A stretch of 64,000 nucleotides of DNA from the NCBI GenBank assembly GCA_030142905.1, contig JASJOG010000353.1, forward strand, positions 1-64,000, given 5' to 3'. The stretch is from Heliopora coerulea (lineage: Eukaryota; Cnidaria; Anthozoa; Scleralcyonacea; Helioporidae). The notes beneath the pieces were generated by a model. It did not search any database and was not told the DNA's origin. It saw only the letters and a list, made by a program, of their open reading frames with translations. Shown piece by piece: positions 11,606-22,362 of this stretch. The position numbers were made by a program, and so were the translations under genes. How positions within the stretch are numbered: the first letter of the stretch is position 1; the number at the start of each line of letters is the position of its first letter.

Positions 11606-12282
11606 TAGGGGTGCACTGGATAGTGTTTTTTTTTATAGCTGGCCGGATACCGGTATTTTTGATGAAAAGCTCGCACTTGTCACAAATCAATCAATTATTA
11701 CCCAAATTAGGTTTGGATTGAGAGGAGAAAAATTAAAACTACACTGAAGTTCAAATGTGATTTGTCTTTTTTTGCAAGTAATTACTTTAAAACATTACTT
11801 GTTCACTGGCATTTATAATTATTACAAGCATTAATTAGACAAGTTACGAGTTGCAACTTGCAAATGGCGGAAAAATGCAACAGAACTGAAGATGAACATG
11901 AAACTCCTTTTCATTCATCACAATGCAAGAAAATTCTGACAATGCCACTATATAACAAACTAGAGTTGGACTACAATTTGTGTAAAATGGTTTTTATGCG
12001 CATCAAAATGTGTCACTTATTGAGATTGTTATCAAGTAACAGACGATTATCTTCTGTTTATTTGTTAAAAAATAACGTTAGATCAGAACACGAGTTTACA
12101 TTGTTTCTTCCATTAATGTCTGTTGTTAGTATGGTACAAGTAACACAAATTGACAATTGTCTTCAGAAAAGCAAATTATTCGGTATCCGGTATCCGGCCA
12201 GATATAAGAAAATAACTGGCCAGATACCGGATAGTCCCATTACCCTACTATCCGTCCGGATACAATATCGGGTGCACCCCTA
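11606..12282. mobile_element. Non-autonomous hAT (677 bp)
   Basis: The ends TAGGGGTGCAC...GTGCACCCCTA are perfect 11-bp inverted repeats. TTTATCGG flanks both sides (11598-11605 and 12283-12290). Sub-terminal GGCCGGATACCGG/ATCCGGTATCCGGCC motifs are repeated at both ends. There is no transposase. The plus-strand frame that starts at 11858 runs out through the right end into Gypsy DNA and is not a gene. Confidence 0.9.
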
Positions 12283-12990
12283 TTTATCGGTACTTGATGA
12301 TAAGCACTCTTAAGGTCAAAAGTGGAAAAAACTTTGTAGAGTGCAAAGTGGTTGACCATGTCGTCAATGTGAGGGAGGGGGTATGCATGCATCTAGCTCT
12401 GTGTATTGATTGATTGTTTGCAAGTAATCAATACAGAGTTGCTTCTTATGTCAGTGTGATGGGTCCTTGGCAACAACAACTTGTGCTCTCCAAGGTGAGA
12501 CACTGGGATCTATAATCCCTTCAGAGAGGAGTTTGGTGATTTCTTGTGGTAAAAACTTCTCATCTTCCTTGCTGAAATGCCTTGATTTACTTGCAATAGG
12601 TTCGCAGCCAGGAATGAGATTTGTGAAAAGGGATGGTTCCTCAATAGAGGCTGCAGAGAAGGCACAGACTGGAGTAAACCTCGGAATTATCAACTCTGGT
12701 TTAGTGCCACCAAATTCAAATATGACACTCTTGTGCTGTTTTTGGAAGTCTTGACTGAGAATGTCACTACAAAGATTGAGTACTCCCAGACGAACAGACA
12801 AGTAAGTGCGTTGATTAAGGTTGATGTCTGCAAAGCAGTAACCAATAATATGGGTCTTGAGAGATGGGAGGGCCATAGATATATCCTGGGATGATGGGTG
12901 GACTTTAAGACTCAGATATTTAGCTACGTTTCCGCTTATGAAACTTTCTGAACTACCAGAATCAAGAAGCGCCATTAGGACATTTCCATG
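12283..12990 (-). pseudogene. Gypsy pol: protease and N-part of reverse transcriptase
   Basis: The frame beginning at 12975 (MALLDSGSSESFISGN) contains the retropepsin DSG active site. It runs to GIIDPSVSPWRAQVVVAKD, the start of the reverse transcriptase fingers. After a break near 12450 it continues as INQYTELDACIPP, DDMVNHFALYKVFSTFDL, ending at the small hAT insertion. The palm motif lies beyond that insertion. Confidence 0.87.
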
Positions 12991-12999
12991 AACAGTAAC

Positions 13000-13853
13000 T
13001 TTCAGAGGCTTGCATCAGGCTCTCTGGACACGTGGCAGCGATAGTTGAACAAAGTGCAGGTGGAAAAATTGAAGCTGCGGTACTTGCAGAGGCTTTTGCA
13101 GCTTTTGACATACACACTTTAGCATAATGGCCTTTTTGTTCCACAGTTGTTACACTGAGAGTTTCAAACTGGACAATTTCGCCTGTTGTGAACAGAACTG
13201 CCACAGAAATAGCACTTCTTCGATGTAAGTGTTGCAGTCAGAGGAGTTTCATCAGGTACTGGGATTTCGGTGGTCTCATGACCAGAGGAGTTGGCAACTG
13301 CAGCAGCTGTTACTGGCCCAGGCGTAGCATATGCTTCAGCATTTTTCTGTGCCTAGTCTAAGGTATTTGCTTGGTCGAAGGCAGTTTTGAGATCCAAATA
13401 AGCATTTTCTAAGAGTCTTTGGCGGATCAATGCAGATAGTAGGCCATTAATAAACAAATCACGAATCAATTCCTCTCGACATTGTTCAGCAGTAGCATTC
13501 TTAAAGTTACAGTTCTTGCTGAGTTTCCCAAGGTCTTGGAGAAATTCTGTAAGAGTTTCGCCGGGTTTCTGCCGTCTTGTAGCAAGCAAATGTCAAGCCA
13601 AACTTTTGTTTGGCATTTTAACAAACAGTTGATCTAACACTGATACCGCTGAGTCATAATCTGTACAATCTTCAATGTACTCATAAACATTGTGTGGCAC
13701 AAAGTTAACAAGAGTTCTGTACTTATCTGGAGCGTTTTCACCACATTCATCAATGAAGTTATTGAAGGTTCTGTGCCAATGTTTCCATTCTTTAGCAACT
13801 GTAGCTGAGTTTGGATCCAAGTCAAGTTGAGCTGGTTTGAGTAGCGTATCCAT
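13000..13853 (-). pseudogene. Gypsy gag
   Basis: The start at 13853 (MDTLLKPAQLDLDPNS) is 25 bp inside the 5' LTR. The region WKHWHRTFNNFI and TRRQKPGETLTEFLQDLGKL is typical of Gypsy gag capsid. An in-frame TGA (13593-13595) separates the first two frames. Near 13170-13215 is a zinc knuckle CYFCGSSVHNRRNC with CX2CX4HX4C spacing, and a second one follows, damaged by a frameshift. Confidence 0.85.
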
Positions 13854-13863
13854 AAAAATATTT

Positions 13864-13876
13864 TAAGTTGAATAAA
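13864..13876 (-). other. Candidate self-primer binding site
   Basis: On the plus strand TAAGTTGAATAAA lies one base from the inner edge of the 5' LTR. Its exact reverse complement, TTTATTCAACTTA, lies inside the LTR at 13901-13913. No ordinary tRNA-complementary site is visible here. See the finding on self-priming. Confidence 0.6.
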
Positions 13877-13877
13877 T

Positions 13878-14088
13878 TGACAGAGCCATACTGAATTGGC
13901 TTTATTCAACTTACAATTCAAATAACAGAAACAAAATGGTGGTCACTGTACAAAAGCCATGTTAACACACTGACAAAATGTAATGCGGGCTCAGATACTA
14001 ATGTAAACAACTGACTAAGTGTAACATGGGCTCAGTGCCACAAACATCACAAGAATAATGTAAACTAAGAGTGAGATAAAGTTTGTCA
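13878..14088 (-). repeat. Gypsy 5' LTR
   Basis: Paired with 5063-5275. On the coding strand it precedes gag. TGGTG follows it directly. Confidence 0.93.
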
Positions 14089-14093
14089 TGGTG

Positions 14094-14844
14094 TATTCTC
14101 ACAAACTCCAGCAGATGAGCAATGTTGTTATAAGCCTTCACTGTCAATAAACCATCCCCTTCCAATTCATAAGTTGCCTGTACAAATGGCTCTTCAGCAC
14201 CAGTAAAGGCTGGTAATTCCATTTTCAGTCGAATCTCATCACTTCTAATTATAACAAGTAGTTTCTCTCTTGTAGCTGGTGCTAGGTCATTCTCAATCAG
14301 CAATAGCAGGATGTACAAGAGAAATAACTCATCTTACATAACTTCCAATTGTTAGCAAATCTTGTTAGTAGTGGTGTGACACAGACTTCTCACCCAGGAG
14401 ATGTAATGTTTGAGAAAAGCAGCTTACATCCAGGATTTGGGGGTACGTTGTAGCCACAGTTCTCATAGCAGCTCCATTTACAGACACTGTATCATGCACG
14501 GTTGGAAGGACTAGACCAAAGGGTACACTGTACTTTCTGGCTAAGACATTCAGCAGCTTCTTAGCTAGTTATTCTCTTTTTAGTGACTTCTGAAACAGCT
14601 CTAACCAAATCAGCCATTGACAAATCTAAAAATCGTGACAAGTGCTTCACCTGATCTTGTGGTACCATCAAATATGAAGGAGAGCTCATGCCCTGCAATT
14701 TCTTCCTTTACTATTTTCTTTTCCATATCTAAAACTACAGGGATCAACTGTGCCACAATAGTACAATTTGTCAATTGTAGGCCAGTGGTTGCTGTAGATA
14801 TGATGGTTGTAGAATATTTTTTTGGTAACTGCTGACTCCGCCAT
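14094..14844 (-). pseudogene. hAT-A transposase, N-terminal and middle part (right of Gypsy)
   Basis: From a possible ATG at 14844 (MAESAVTKK) the minus strand gives LTNCTIVAQLIPVVLDMEKK, AGHELSFIFDGTTRSGEAL, SVNGAAMRTVATTYPQIL and LDVSCFSQTL. It then gives FVQATYELEGDGLLTVKAY up to the Gypsy boundary. The order and motifs match a hAT family also present at 30135-31750 (ASINGAALRQVMFFFPKLL there). One-base indels, for example in an A-run near 14805, and stops break it. The C-terminus is at 4560-5057. Confidence 0.72.
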
Positions 14845-15255
14845 ACTGGTTTGGAAAGAGTTCGAATTGTTTGTGTTTTTTTTTTAATACCACTGCTGTA
14901 GTCTTTCTATCTCTGCATTCATGGTGCATAACAGATCTTCCTTTACTCTACTTTAAACATGCTTATATAGTCATAACCACCTAGTCTACATTGCTCAACA
15001 CTACAACTACCTTTAGTTTATGGAGACACAAGGGCATACTACTGACTTCCAGTTCCATTGTGTGGGTGCACACTTGCAACAACAAAGAAAAATCGAATAA
15101 CCACTGTGAAGCATGTTCAATTTGAGTATATGAACTTATTTTTGTTTGAATATGCTATGTATATCTTCTCTGACCATAATTCTCCAACATTCTGCAAGCA
15201 GGATTTTTCCAAGCCTATCCAGATATCTGAAGAAATGCAAATAAGCTGTGTGGTC

Positions 15256-15471
15256 CTGTTGGACCAAAGAGTACATCTGTGGTCTTTGTCCCAGGAGATG
15301 GCAATAGGAATCAGCGGAAACTTGGGACCGTCAGCAGCTTCATTGCAGGACATGATGGAATTCTGAGAGTGGCAAAATTGCAGACTGTCGAAAGTGTATT
15401 GGAACATGCTATTCAACACTTTATCCAGGCCAAAATGAGATGTCTCAGTTATGAAAGAACTGCATGTTAAA
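15256..15471 (+). pseudogene. LTR-retrotransposon integrase C-terminal fragment
   Basis: A frame reads VVFVPGDGNRNQRKLGTV, then IAGHDGILRVAKLQTVESVL and HAIQHFIQ. This is the usual end of BEL/Pao- or Gypsy-type integrases (promoter of the form ...W+LG.V....G.DG.+R.A..+T..G...RP+Q.L). Only this tail is present. No LTRs were found around it. Confidence 0.55.
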
Positions 15472-15489
15472 GAAATTGTCAATGAGGAA

Positions 15490-15890
15490 CAAACAACCTT
15501 TTGAATTTACCATAGTTGATTGAATATTAGATCACTCCAGAAAATATAGTAAGATTGCATTATTGATAAGAGGGAGTCACTGTTACATTAACAGAATGGA
15601 TTATATGAACATTGATTTAGGGAAACCAGTCTATTGGTGTTGTCAACAACTTATGCCTCCGATTGGAGTCATATGGGGCTCCGTGTGATGCCTTGTGCAT
15701 ATGTGTATGTTCATATTGGGTTACCTATGTTGAGAGTGGGGATGAGGGCGAGAAAAGAAAGATGGCGGCAAATGGTGAATAAAAGTTGATCATACAATCC
15801 TTGATCCTCTCTTCTTTGAACCCATCTACCAACACATGTTGGAGACTGGTAAACAATGTATCTAATTAATGATGTGTTTGTTGTAGGTTG
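15490..15890. other. Intergenic stretch, no supported gene
   Basis: No coding motif is seen. The right part, from about 15830, may already be SINE body. Confidence 0.4.
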
Positions 15891-16145
15891 GTAAATATGT
15901 TTTTGATACACATGCTCTCAAGCTGTTCTCTCAGAAAAACTTTCTGAGTCCCTGACGGGAATCGAACCCGTAACCTGATCGCTAATGAGACCCTCTAACC
16001 ATTGAGCTACAAAGACTCAGATGGTGAGCGAAGGTTAAATTTGTGTACTGGTTCGTATAGATGGTAGACATATATACTGCTAGTCTTGATATGTCATCTA
16101 TTTTTGTTAATCAATGATATGTTTGTGGTAGCTTTCTGAGAGAAC
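15891..16145 (-). repeat. tRNA-derived SINE copy, minus orientation
   Basis: The tRNA-like head lies at 15942-16019 on the minus strand, with B-box GGTTCGATTCCCGTC and A-box TAGCTCAATGGTTAGAGG. The hairpin CTCAGAAA-AAC-TTTCTGAG is at 15930-15948. A body resembling that of the next copy flanks it. This is the copy closest to a real tRNA in its T-arm, but its intactness as a tRNA is not convincing. Confidence 0.75.
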
Positions 16146-16435
16146 AGCTTGAGAGAGTGCATGTTAAAAACATAATTACCAAGCTACCACAAACACATCA
16201 TTGATTAACATAAAAATAGATGACATATCAAGACTAGCAGACTGGCGGTACATATGTCTACCATCTATACGAACCAGTGCACAAATTTAACTTTCACTCA
16301 CCATCTGAGTCTTTGTAGCTCAATGGTTAGAGCATCTCACCGGCGATCAGAAGGTTACAGGTTCAATTCCTGTCAGGGACTCAGAACGTTTTTCTGAAAA
16401 AAACAGCTCAAGAGTGTGCGTATTAAAAAATGTAT
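16146..16435 (+). repeat. tRNA-derived SINE copy, plus orientation
   Basis: Its head at 16307-16383 (TAGCTCAATGGTTAGAGC; GGTTCAATTCCTGTC) and the upstream body mirror the preceding copy. Together they form a long inverted repeat centred near 16130-16190. The post-head hairpin is weaker here (CTCAGAA...TTCTGA). Confidence 0.75.
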
Positions 16436-16439
16436 CTAA

Positions 16440-17890
16440 TTACTGGGAGTGGGAGAATGTGAGTTGCATGATGGATGGATTAGAAGAGAAATAGGAGCTG
16501 TTGATTGACATTGTGTGTTGTGTATTTAATGAAGAGTAAATTAAAGGTTTTCAAAAATCAAAAAATACATGTGATCTATAACAAAGTACAGCTTGTTGGA
16601 GGTGAGCATTCCTGACACCATGAACACAATGCTCAATCTTTCACACCAATTGAAATATTGATTTTCCTCATGCTGCTGCTTATACATTTAGAGAGCCTAA
16701 CGTAAAGTTACTAAGTTAAATACTGTAAGTGTTAATTTAAAATCAAATTGGTCACAATCGTTGGAAACCATCATCCTTTTTGACCCAGACTGCTAAATAA
16801 TTGAAACCATAATTTTCATGTGTCAAATACTTTCGGTTTTTTTCACAAGGAACAATAAATTGCACCCCTTGGTTATACCTTTTCAACATAGAAACAATAT
16901 GTCATGTACATTTTTTTGGATCTGATCACTGGTTTCACAACATAAATGAATGACAGAAGATTAATTTAAGCCATAATTTGTTTGGAGTAAATAAAAATTG
17001 CAATGATTTTACTTTGATATTCCCCTTTGCCACTTCTCTGAATGACATGAACATGACCTACACTTGGGATCTCATAAACCTTATAGTGTTCAACTTATTT
17101 AAAAGCAATGGCAAAAAATTGTGCATGTTTGTAACATAACAATTTTATCAGGGAGCTTAAGAAAACGTATCTTAATTAGTCACTCGGGCAACCATGCCAA
17201 TTCCTGTCATTATTGCATGTAGCACAATCTACACATGAATAAACAAATGACAAAAGGTCATTTTAAGAAGATTTTAAGCATAAAAAGAAAGTCAATGAGC
17301 AGTAAAATTTTTTAATTATTCTTCAGAGAAAAGTGGTTATTTTTTCTGTATTATATTGTATTGGTAGACTTCAAAGGCATATCAAAAAACAGTCTTTTAA
17401 ACACTGTGATTAATATATTTAACAATTCCACTCACTTTTAACTTCAACCTTGAAATTAACTGGCTCTGTTTTTGTCTGAAAAATTAAAATTATTTCATGT
17501 TTTTCAAGAGAATACTAATGCCATACTTGTTGCGATGATGATGTTTTATTTTCAATAAAAGCATTGAGAGACATGACCATCAGTAAATTTTTTGTAATGA
17601 ATTACAGAAGGCTAATAAACTGCACTGTCATCTTCAACACTCCAGGTTGATAATATTACATAACCCAGTTCTGGCAAATGATAACATATGCTTTAAATGT
17701 TCAGTTTTGGATACTATAGACAGAATCTACTGGTGGACCACCAGGGAAAATGGCAGTTTCTATTTTTGGAATGATCTTTGTCTAAAATTCCTTAGACAAC
17801 GCACCAGTGTCTACCATTTTCTTCAACATAGTTTGCTCAAAACATTGCTCCTCTCCTTACAACAAAGAGAATCTGACCACAATCATCTGT
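16440..17890. other. Intergenic stretch, no supported gene
   Basis: AT-rich. Plus-strand frames such as the one at 17647-18051 show no domain and overlap a better minus-strand frame. Confidence 0.4.
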
Positions 17891-17904
17891 TTGCTTCTCT
17901 AAAG

Positions 17905-18560
17905 ACTTTCCCAAATTTGCAGTGTCAACAAATCTTCATTTTTTTTTCCCATTTCAATGACAAGATGACAATCGAGCTCAAATTGCAATTCTCTGGCAAG
18001 CTTCCCATCACTGTTTATTTGTGTTGTTACTTCAGAGTCAGCATAGTTTGAATCACCTTGTACCTCTTGCTTCAATCTCTTAGGATGTGGTGGACCTGAT
18101 TCACTATTTTTATCATGAGTGAGTATTCTTCCTCAGCATCTACTTTAGTTGTGCTACATGAACCATCTGTACCTTCCTGTTCAATTTCACCATCATCTTC
18201 AGATTTGCTATAATCTCTTCTTGTATATAAGTACAAGATTATTTTATGATAATCTTTCCCTATCTCTTACCAATATCTCTTAAGTGAAAAAAATTCTTTA
18301 TATGACCCAGGGAGGAACTCTGCAATTTTCCAACAACAACATGTAGTCAATCACTGAAACAATTGCCACTTATTTATAGCCTTCTCAAGGATAGTGGCAT
18401 AGGGTGCAGTGTTGGAAACACAGTGCAATTCTCTTCCCTATTTTTAGCTTAAGTTGGGATTCATTCACATTCCATTCAAAAAGCCCAATTGTTACCTGAA
18501 CAAAGATCGGACAAAAGACTTTCATCATTTCCCTTTCAATTTCTAGCAGTCTTCAAGACA
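17905..18560 (-). other. Possible minus-strand coding fragment, unidentified
   Basis: On the minus strand an open stretch from about 18110 to 17905 reads HDKNSESGPPHPKRLKQEV and ends LLTLQIWESL. Just upstream is an acidic, Ser/Asp/Glu-rich stretch (SKSEDDGEIEQEGTDG), and further upstream EREMMKVFCPIFVQVTIGLF. The composition looks more protein-like than its surroundings, and the pieces could be exons or a broken gene. I recognise no family. Confidence 0.2.
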
Positions 18561-19350
18561 TTACCTTAACAGCATCAGAATATCCACCTGAATTATTTGT
18601 CAAAGACAGTGTAGTTGACAAGGAACTACCTGTCAAATTAAAAATGATGGTCAATTTAAATAAATGCATAAAGGTTTTGCAATTGGCAATTAAATTTTCA
18701 GGGGTGTGGTAAAGCACTTCCATCAAAATTAAATTAAGTCTGGGTGGCATCATAACAATCATAAAAAACACACTAATTCTTAGGCAAGTGGATGAAATTG
18801 AAATTAAACTACATACTTTGTAAAAAGGCAACGTCTTAAACATTCACATTGCCAGCATTGGTGCAAACATTTTAAATTATGCTGTTTGTAAATGCCAATA
18901 AATTGGAAGCATTATTGAACATGAATCCAACTGAACATTGTTATTGCCATCACATCCAATAATGGGTTGGATGATTTCCTTCCTTTCCTGTTGCATTGGT
19001 TGCATCATAGTCAACAAAGTGAGATGGTCTGCAAACCTGGCAAACTTTAGATCCAAACACAAAGGAACTGTAATGTACATGGGAAGAACCCTACAGTGTT
19101 TATTCGATTAGGGGTGTTTATTTGGGTGAGGCATTAATTTTTAAGTTCTTTAAGAACAATAAAATACCATAAAGAAAATTCTATCTTTACTTTTATTAAC
19201 GACATCGCTGTTTAATTCCATGGTGTATTTCTCATACAACAATAGTACACAACATCACATGTTTAATTTAAATCTAGTCCACATCAGTGAGTTCATCTTT
19301 GTCTTCGATAAAGTAGGTCTCATTTGCTGCATCCTCAACATCTGACTCCA

Positions 19351-20560
19351 TTACGTTTTCAAGAGAATTTGCCTTTGAAAATCATCAAGGATTGAAAGTT
19401 GGGATCGAAGAAGGTCCCTTCTAGCTTTGCATTTTTTTCCTTCCTTGAAACAGTGAATTGAAGCATCTTTGGACCCAATATGAATTAAATTTGGCACACA
19501 AGATTCGAAAAAGTTGATGATTAGTTGCTTTGATAACTGCAACCATGCCTATAGGGTCTATTCAACTATTATCTTTTGTGTTGGTGGCTTCTTATTCCTG
19601 GCTTCTGTGAAATGGTAAACTCCTTCTGCCATCCATTCATCATACGTACCTTTCCGTTACTTTTGTTTTGTAGGGTTTGTTCTAGCAAAATTTGTTTTCT
19701 TTGTATATATTTTGTGCATCCACCAGGAACTATCACTTGATCAACATTCGTTTCTTCTGTAATCTTTTTAATGCTATCCATCATGTGCCACTGAAATGAA
19801 TCTCAAGGAAGCACATGGAAAATGTTCCCAAAACTCTTTAACCATGCTACAGTAAGTTCTTCACTCATCAAAGCATTTGTAGAATTCATCACAATACAAC
19901 ACTGTTTAAATTCTTCATCAAGAGGTTTAGTTCCCCTATTTGCACCACGGAAGACAATCAACAGCTTAAGTTTCGTCCCATCTGCTTTGGCAGCCAAGCA
20001 AATGGTGACCATAATTTTCTCGTGGCCAGTGGTCTTCAGTACAACAGATTTTACACTAGATTTTTTCAACTGTAATGTTGACACCATATTGTCCCACAGT
20101 GAAGTTTCATCCACTGCAATGATAGATTCTGGATCACATTTCAATCATCGAGATAAGTGACAAACACCTAATACATAAACTATCAATTTGTCAATTAAAT
20201 AGGAAGGATCTTGCTGGGCTGTAGTTTTCATTATGAGTAACAATCTGTTGTGATGTATAAATCTATCAAGCCAACTGTCACCAGTGATAAATAGATCTTT
20301 CTCACTCTCTTCCTTTCATGTACAATTGTCATGGTCAACTTTTGAGAAAGTCTCAGTCCACCCGACCAGTGCCCAAGTATCCACTCTAACAAAACTTTTT
20401 CCATTGCTTCATCAGTTGGCCATCTTCCACCGCTCTCAATTATTGCTTCCTGCTTTTCCCGCTATCCCCTTATCCATTTACCATCAACATTAAATCTTTT
20501 TGGTGCAGCTCCATCTGTAGATGACTTAGCTAAGGCAATTGTTTCTTTTTTGATTCTGCC
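19351..20560 (-). pseudogene. Tigger-like transposase, broken
   Basis: From the N-terminal side the minus strand reads APKRF-like DNA-binding residues near 20500. It continues with IIAVDETSLWDNMVSTLQ near 20110 (first catalytic Asp) and HEKIMVTICLAAKADGTKL, then MNSTNALMSEELTVAWLKSF. Further on are DQVIVPGGCTKYIQ near 19720 and a tail with HCFKEGKKCKARRDLL. This is the pogo/Tigger DDE layout. The middle catalytic Asp region falls in a gap near 19790-19803, and several stops and frameshifts separate the blocks. Confidence 0.8.
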
Positions 20561-20655
20561 ATCTCTGGTTTCCTTGTTTTATGTCACCCAGACTTTGACC
20601 TTTGGACTTCCATGGAAAACCACAAACAGATGATGCAATAACATGTTGAAGCCAC

Positions 20656-21030
20656 GTGACAGATAAAAAACTCTGTGGCATGGCAAGAACAAACTTAAAC
20701 TTTACTTTTGAAATGTCTTTTGAAGAACGATTCAAAGCCACAGTGCACAAGGCATCTTGGACACCAGTTGTGGGTGAGATTCTGGTGTGCAAGAAGGATA
20801 CTCATCAAGAAGCTGCAGAATATAATTCATACACAGTTGGTATCTACTGCAAATCAACAGAAGGAAATAACCTTATTTTAGCTGGGCATGTACCCATAGA
20901 ACTATCGAGAGTTATAGCCAGATTTCTGGGTGTATGTGCAGATAACTCCATTAAAGTTAAGGCATGCAGCAAAAGGAAGCATGGGGTAGGATTAATCCTC
21001 CCTGGACTCCATGTAGCAAGATCAAAATAA
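20656..21030 (+). CDS. HIRAN-like domain ORF (124 aa)
   Basis: The frame begins MTDKKLCGMARTNLNFTFEM. It then shows FKATVHKASWTPVVGEILVC, a charged variable stretch, YTVGIY, ILAGHVPIELSRVIARFLG and GVGLILPGLHVA. This matches the pattern of HIRAN-type domains (W-P..GE.L.C...N..D..AV.V......VGH+P...S....F+..G). HIRAN domains in HLTF/Rad5 bind 3' DNA ends. The frame is uninterrupted, unlike the antisense transposase inside the same element. It could be transposon cargo, an older host exon, or the tail of another mobile gene. A start upstream cannot be excluded. Confidence 0.5.
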   Translation: MTDKKLCGMARTNLNFTFEMSFEERFKATVHKASWTPVVGEILVCKKDTHQEAAEYNSYTVGIYCKSTEGNNLILAGHVPIELSRVIARFLGVCADNSIKVKACSKRKHGVGLILPGLHVARSK

Positions 21031-21230
21031 AAAAAGCAAGTTACTATTCTTCACAGAGAACTTTTGGATGTCATTCTCAGATACTCTTACTTTGAACGTC
21101 AACTTGTTAACTCTCCTTTACATAAACCATTGTGCAAGGTAGTTCCATAAAACAAACAAATACCAGTAACATAAAAAGAAGCTTTTGTTTGTACTTGTTA
21201 GAAGGGGCGTTTATTCAAGGAAATACAGTA

Positions 21231-22360
21231 ACCATACAAAAAATGTTTTGTCTTGTGTCATTGTATGGTTAAATGCCATAGTTGACTAGATCAACACAAA
21301 ATTTTTGATTGGTTCTTTGCTTTATTATTCACAACATCTGCATTTGGTTGCCATGACTGTGCACATATTTACATAAAGGAGAACAAAAACATAGAATGGC
21401 ATGACTTTGATGCCTTGTACAAAGTTGAAAACCCTGCTGTAGCATCTACAGTAGCAATGTGTTGTCTTTGTTTTACATAAACAAACATATAACTGCTGTC
21501 ATTGTTGCACAGCTTGGGCATAAGTTTGCCTGAAAACCTAATTTAAATCCACACAATTGGCAGAACATGGTTTAGGATTACAAATTATTCATAAGACAGA
21601 AAGAACTATATTGAAACAAGTAGCTTGTTGAGCCAGAATGCCCACTCACAAATTGGCACTTGCTGATCGAGTGATCATAAGGACATCATTTTGTAACATG
21701 AAGTATATTGGCTTGTATTAAAGTTTCTACCACTGACCATACAATGAATTTTGATTCTATGTCGTGAATTTGAATTTGATGAGATGTCTGATTAAATGTT
21801 GTTGCACTTGTGGGTTACAATAGTTTTGCCTTCCAGAATGGTTAAACCAATCATAGACAGCCACGAAGACTGGTAATGTGGGGGTGTTACAAGCTCGTTG
21901 AGGGGTGTATTTACTATGAGTAGTTGTGGTATATAGTCCTCTGTTTTAGTGTGGGGGAGCACGAACTAATGCTTTTAACCAATCGCATTAAAGTAAGGTT
22001 GGGAGAATTTATACCCAGTTCCAATGGGAATTTTGTGGTTTTGAGGATTTGAGTCAGTTGACCTTGAGACCTTTCAGTGACGTGTTTGGTTGGTTTTGAG
22101 GTGTCCTATTTTGTAAGGAGTATTTTGTGAGTTTACCGTGACACGCTTCATTGTGGCCTCACAACGACATTCATTAAAACTATCCCTGTTCAATAAACAT
22201 TCTCCATATCTAATTATAAAAGATTTACAAAGACATTTTTTGTTTTTATTCAAGGTTCTTGTTATGTGGATGGAGTTGCTGTTTGAACTGGACGTTATGA
22301 ATTTATGCTGGATGACGGGTTTTCTCGTACAGTACTGGAGTGTGTACTTATGAAAGTAAA
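21231..22360. other. Intergenic stretch, no supported gene
   Basis: No protein motif is recognised on either strand. The end of the stretch borders the PLE inverted pair. Confidence 0.4.
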
Positions 22361-22362
22361 TG

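Larger units (their letters stand above)
5063..14088 (-). mobile_element. Complete Ty3/Gypsy LTR retrotransposon with nested insertions
   Basis: Two near-identical LTRs (5063-5275, 213 bp; 13878-14088, 211 bp) begin TGACAGAGCC and end in ...TGTCA as read on the plus strand. TGGTG flanks both outer ends (5058-5062 and 14089-14093), a 5-bp target duplication. The coding strand is minus: gag next to the right LTR, then protease, reverse transcriptase, RNase H and integrase towards the left LTR. Without the two hAT insertions, their duplications and a 132-bp tandem copy, the element is about 4.2 kb, compact for the group. It is inserted in hAT-A. Confidence 0.93.
19094..21228 (-). mobile_element. 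Tigger-like (pogo) transposon with opposite-strand ORF
   Basis: The left end CAGTGTTTATTCGATTAGGGGTGTTTATT and the right end, reverse-complemented CTGTATTTCCTTGAATAAACGCCCC, are related but imperfect inverted repeats. TA flanks both (19092-19093 and 21229-21230). Inside are a broken minus-strand pogo-type transposase and a plus-strand HIRAN-like frame. The boundaries rest on these degenerate ends, so they are less certain than for the hAT elements. Confidence 0.65.

Noticed and set aside
11858..12313. A 151-aa plus-strand gene
   Set aside because: It lies in the non-autonomous hAT and reads through its right end into Gypsy DNA; no motif.
15942..16019. True tRNA gene
   Set aside because: A and B boxes are good, but the same head occurs in several copies with a common non-tRNA body and a hairpin, which marks a SINE.
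20526..20792. Minus-strand 88-aa frame as transposase N-terminus
   Set aside because: It is antisense to the HIRAN-like frame and shows no DNA-binding motif; the transposase start lies nearer 20560.
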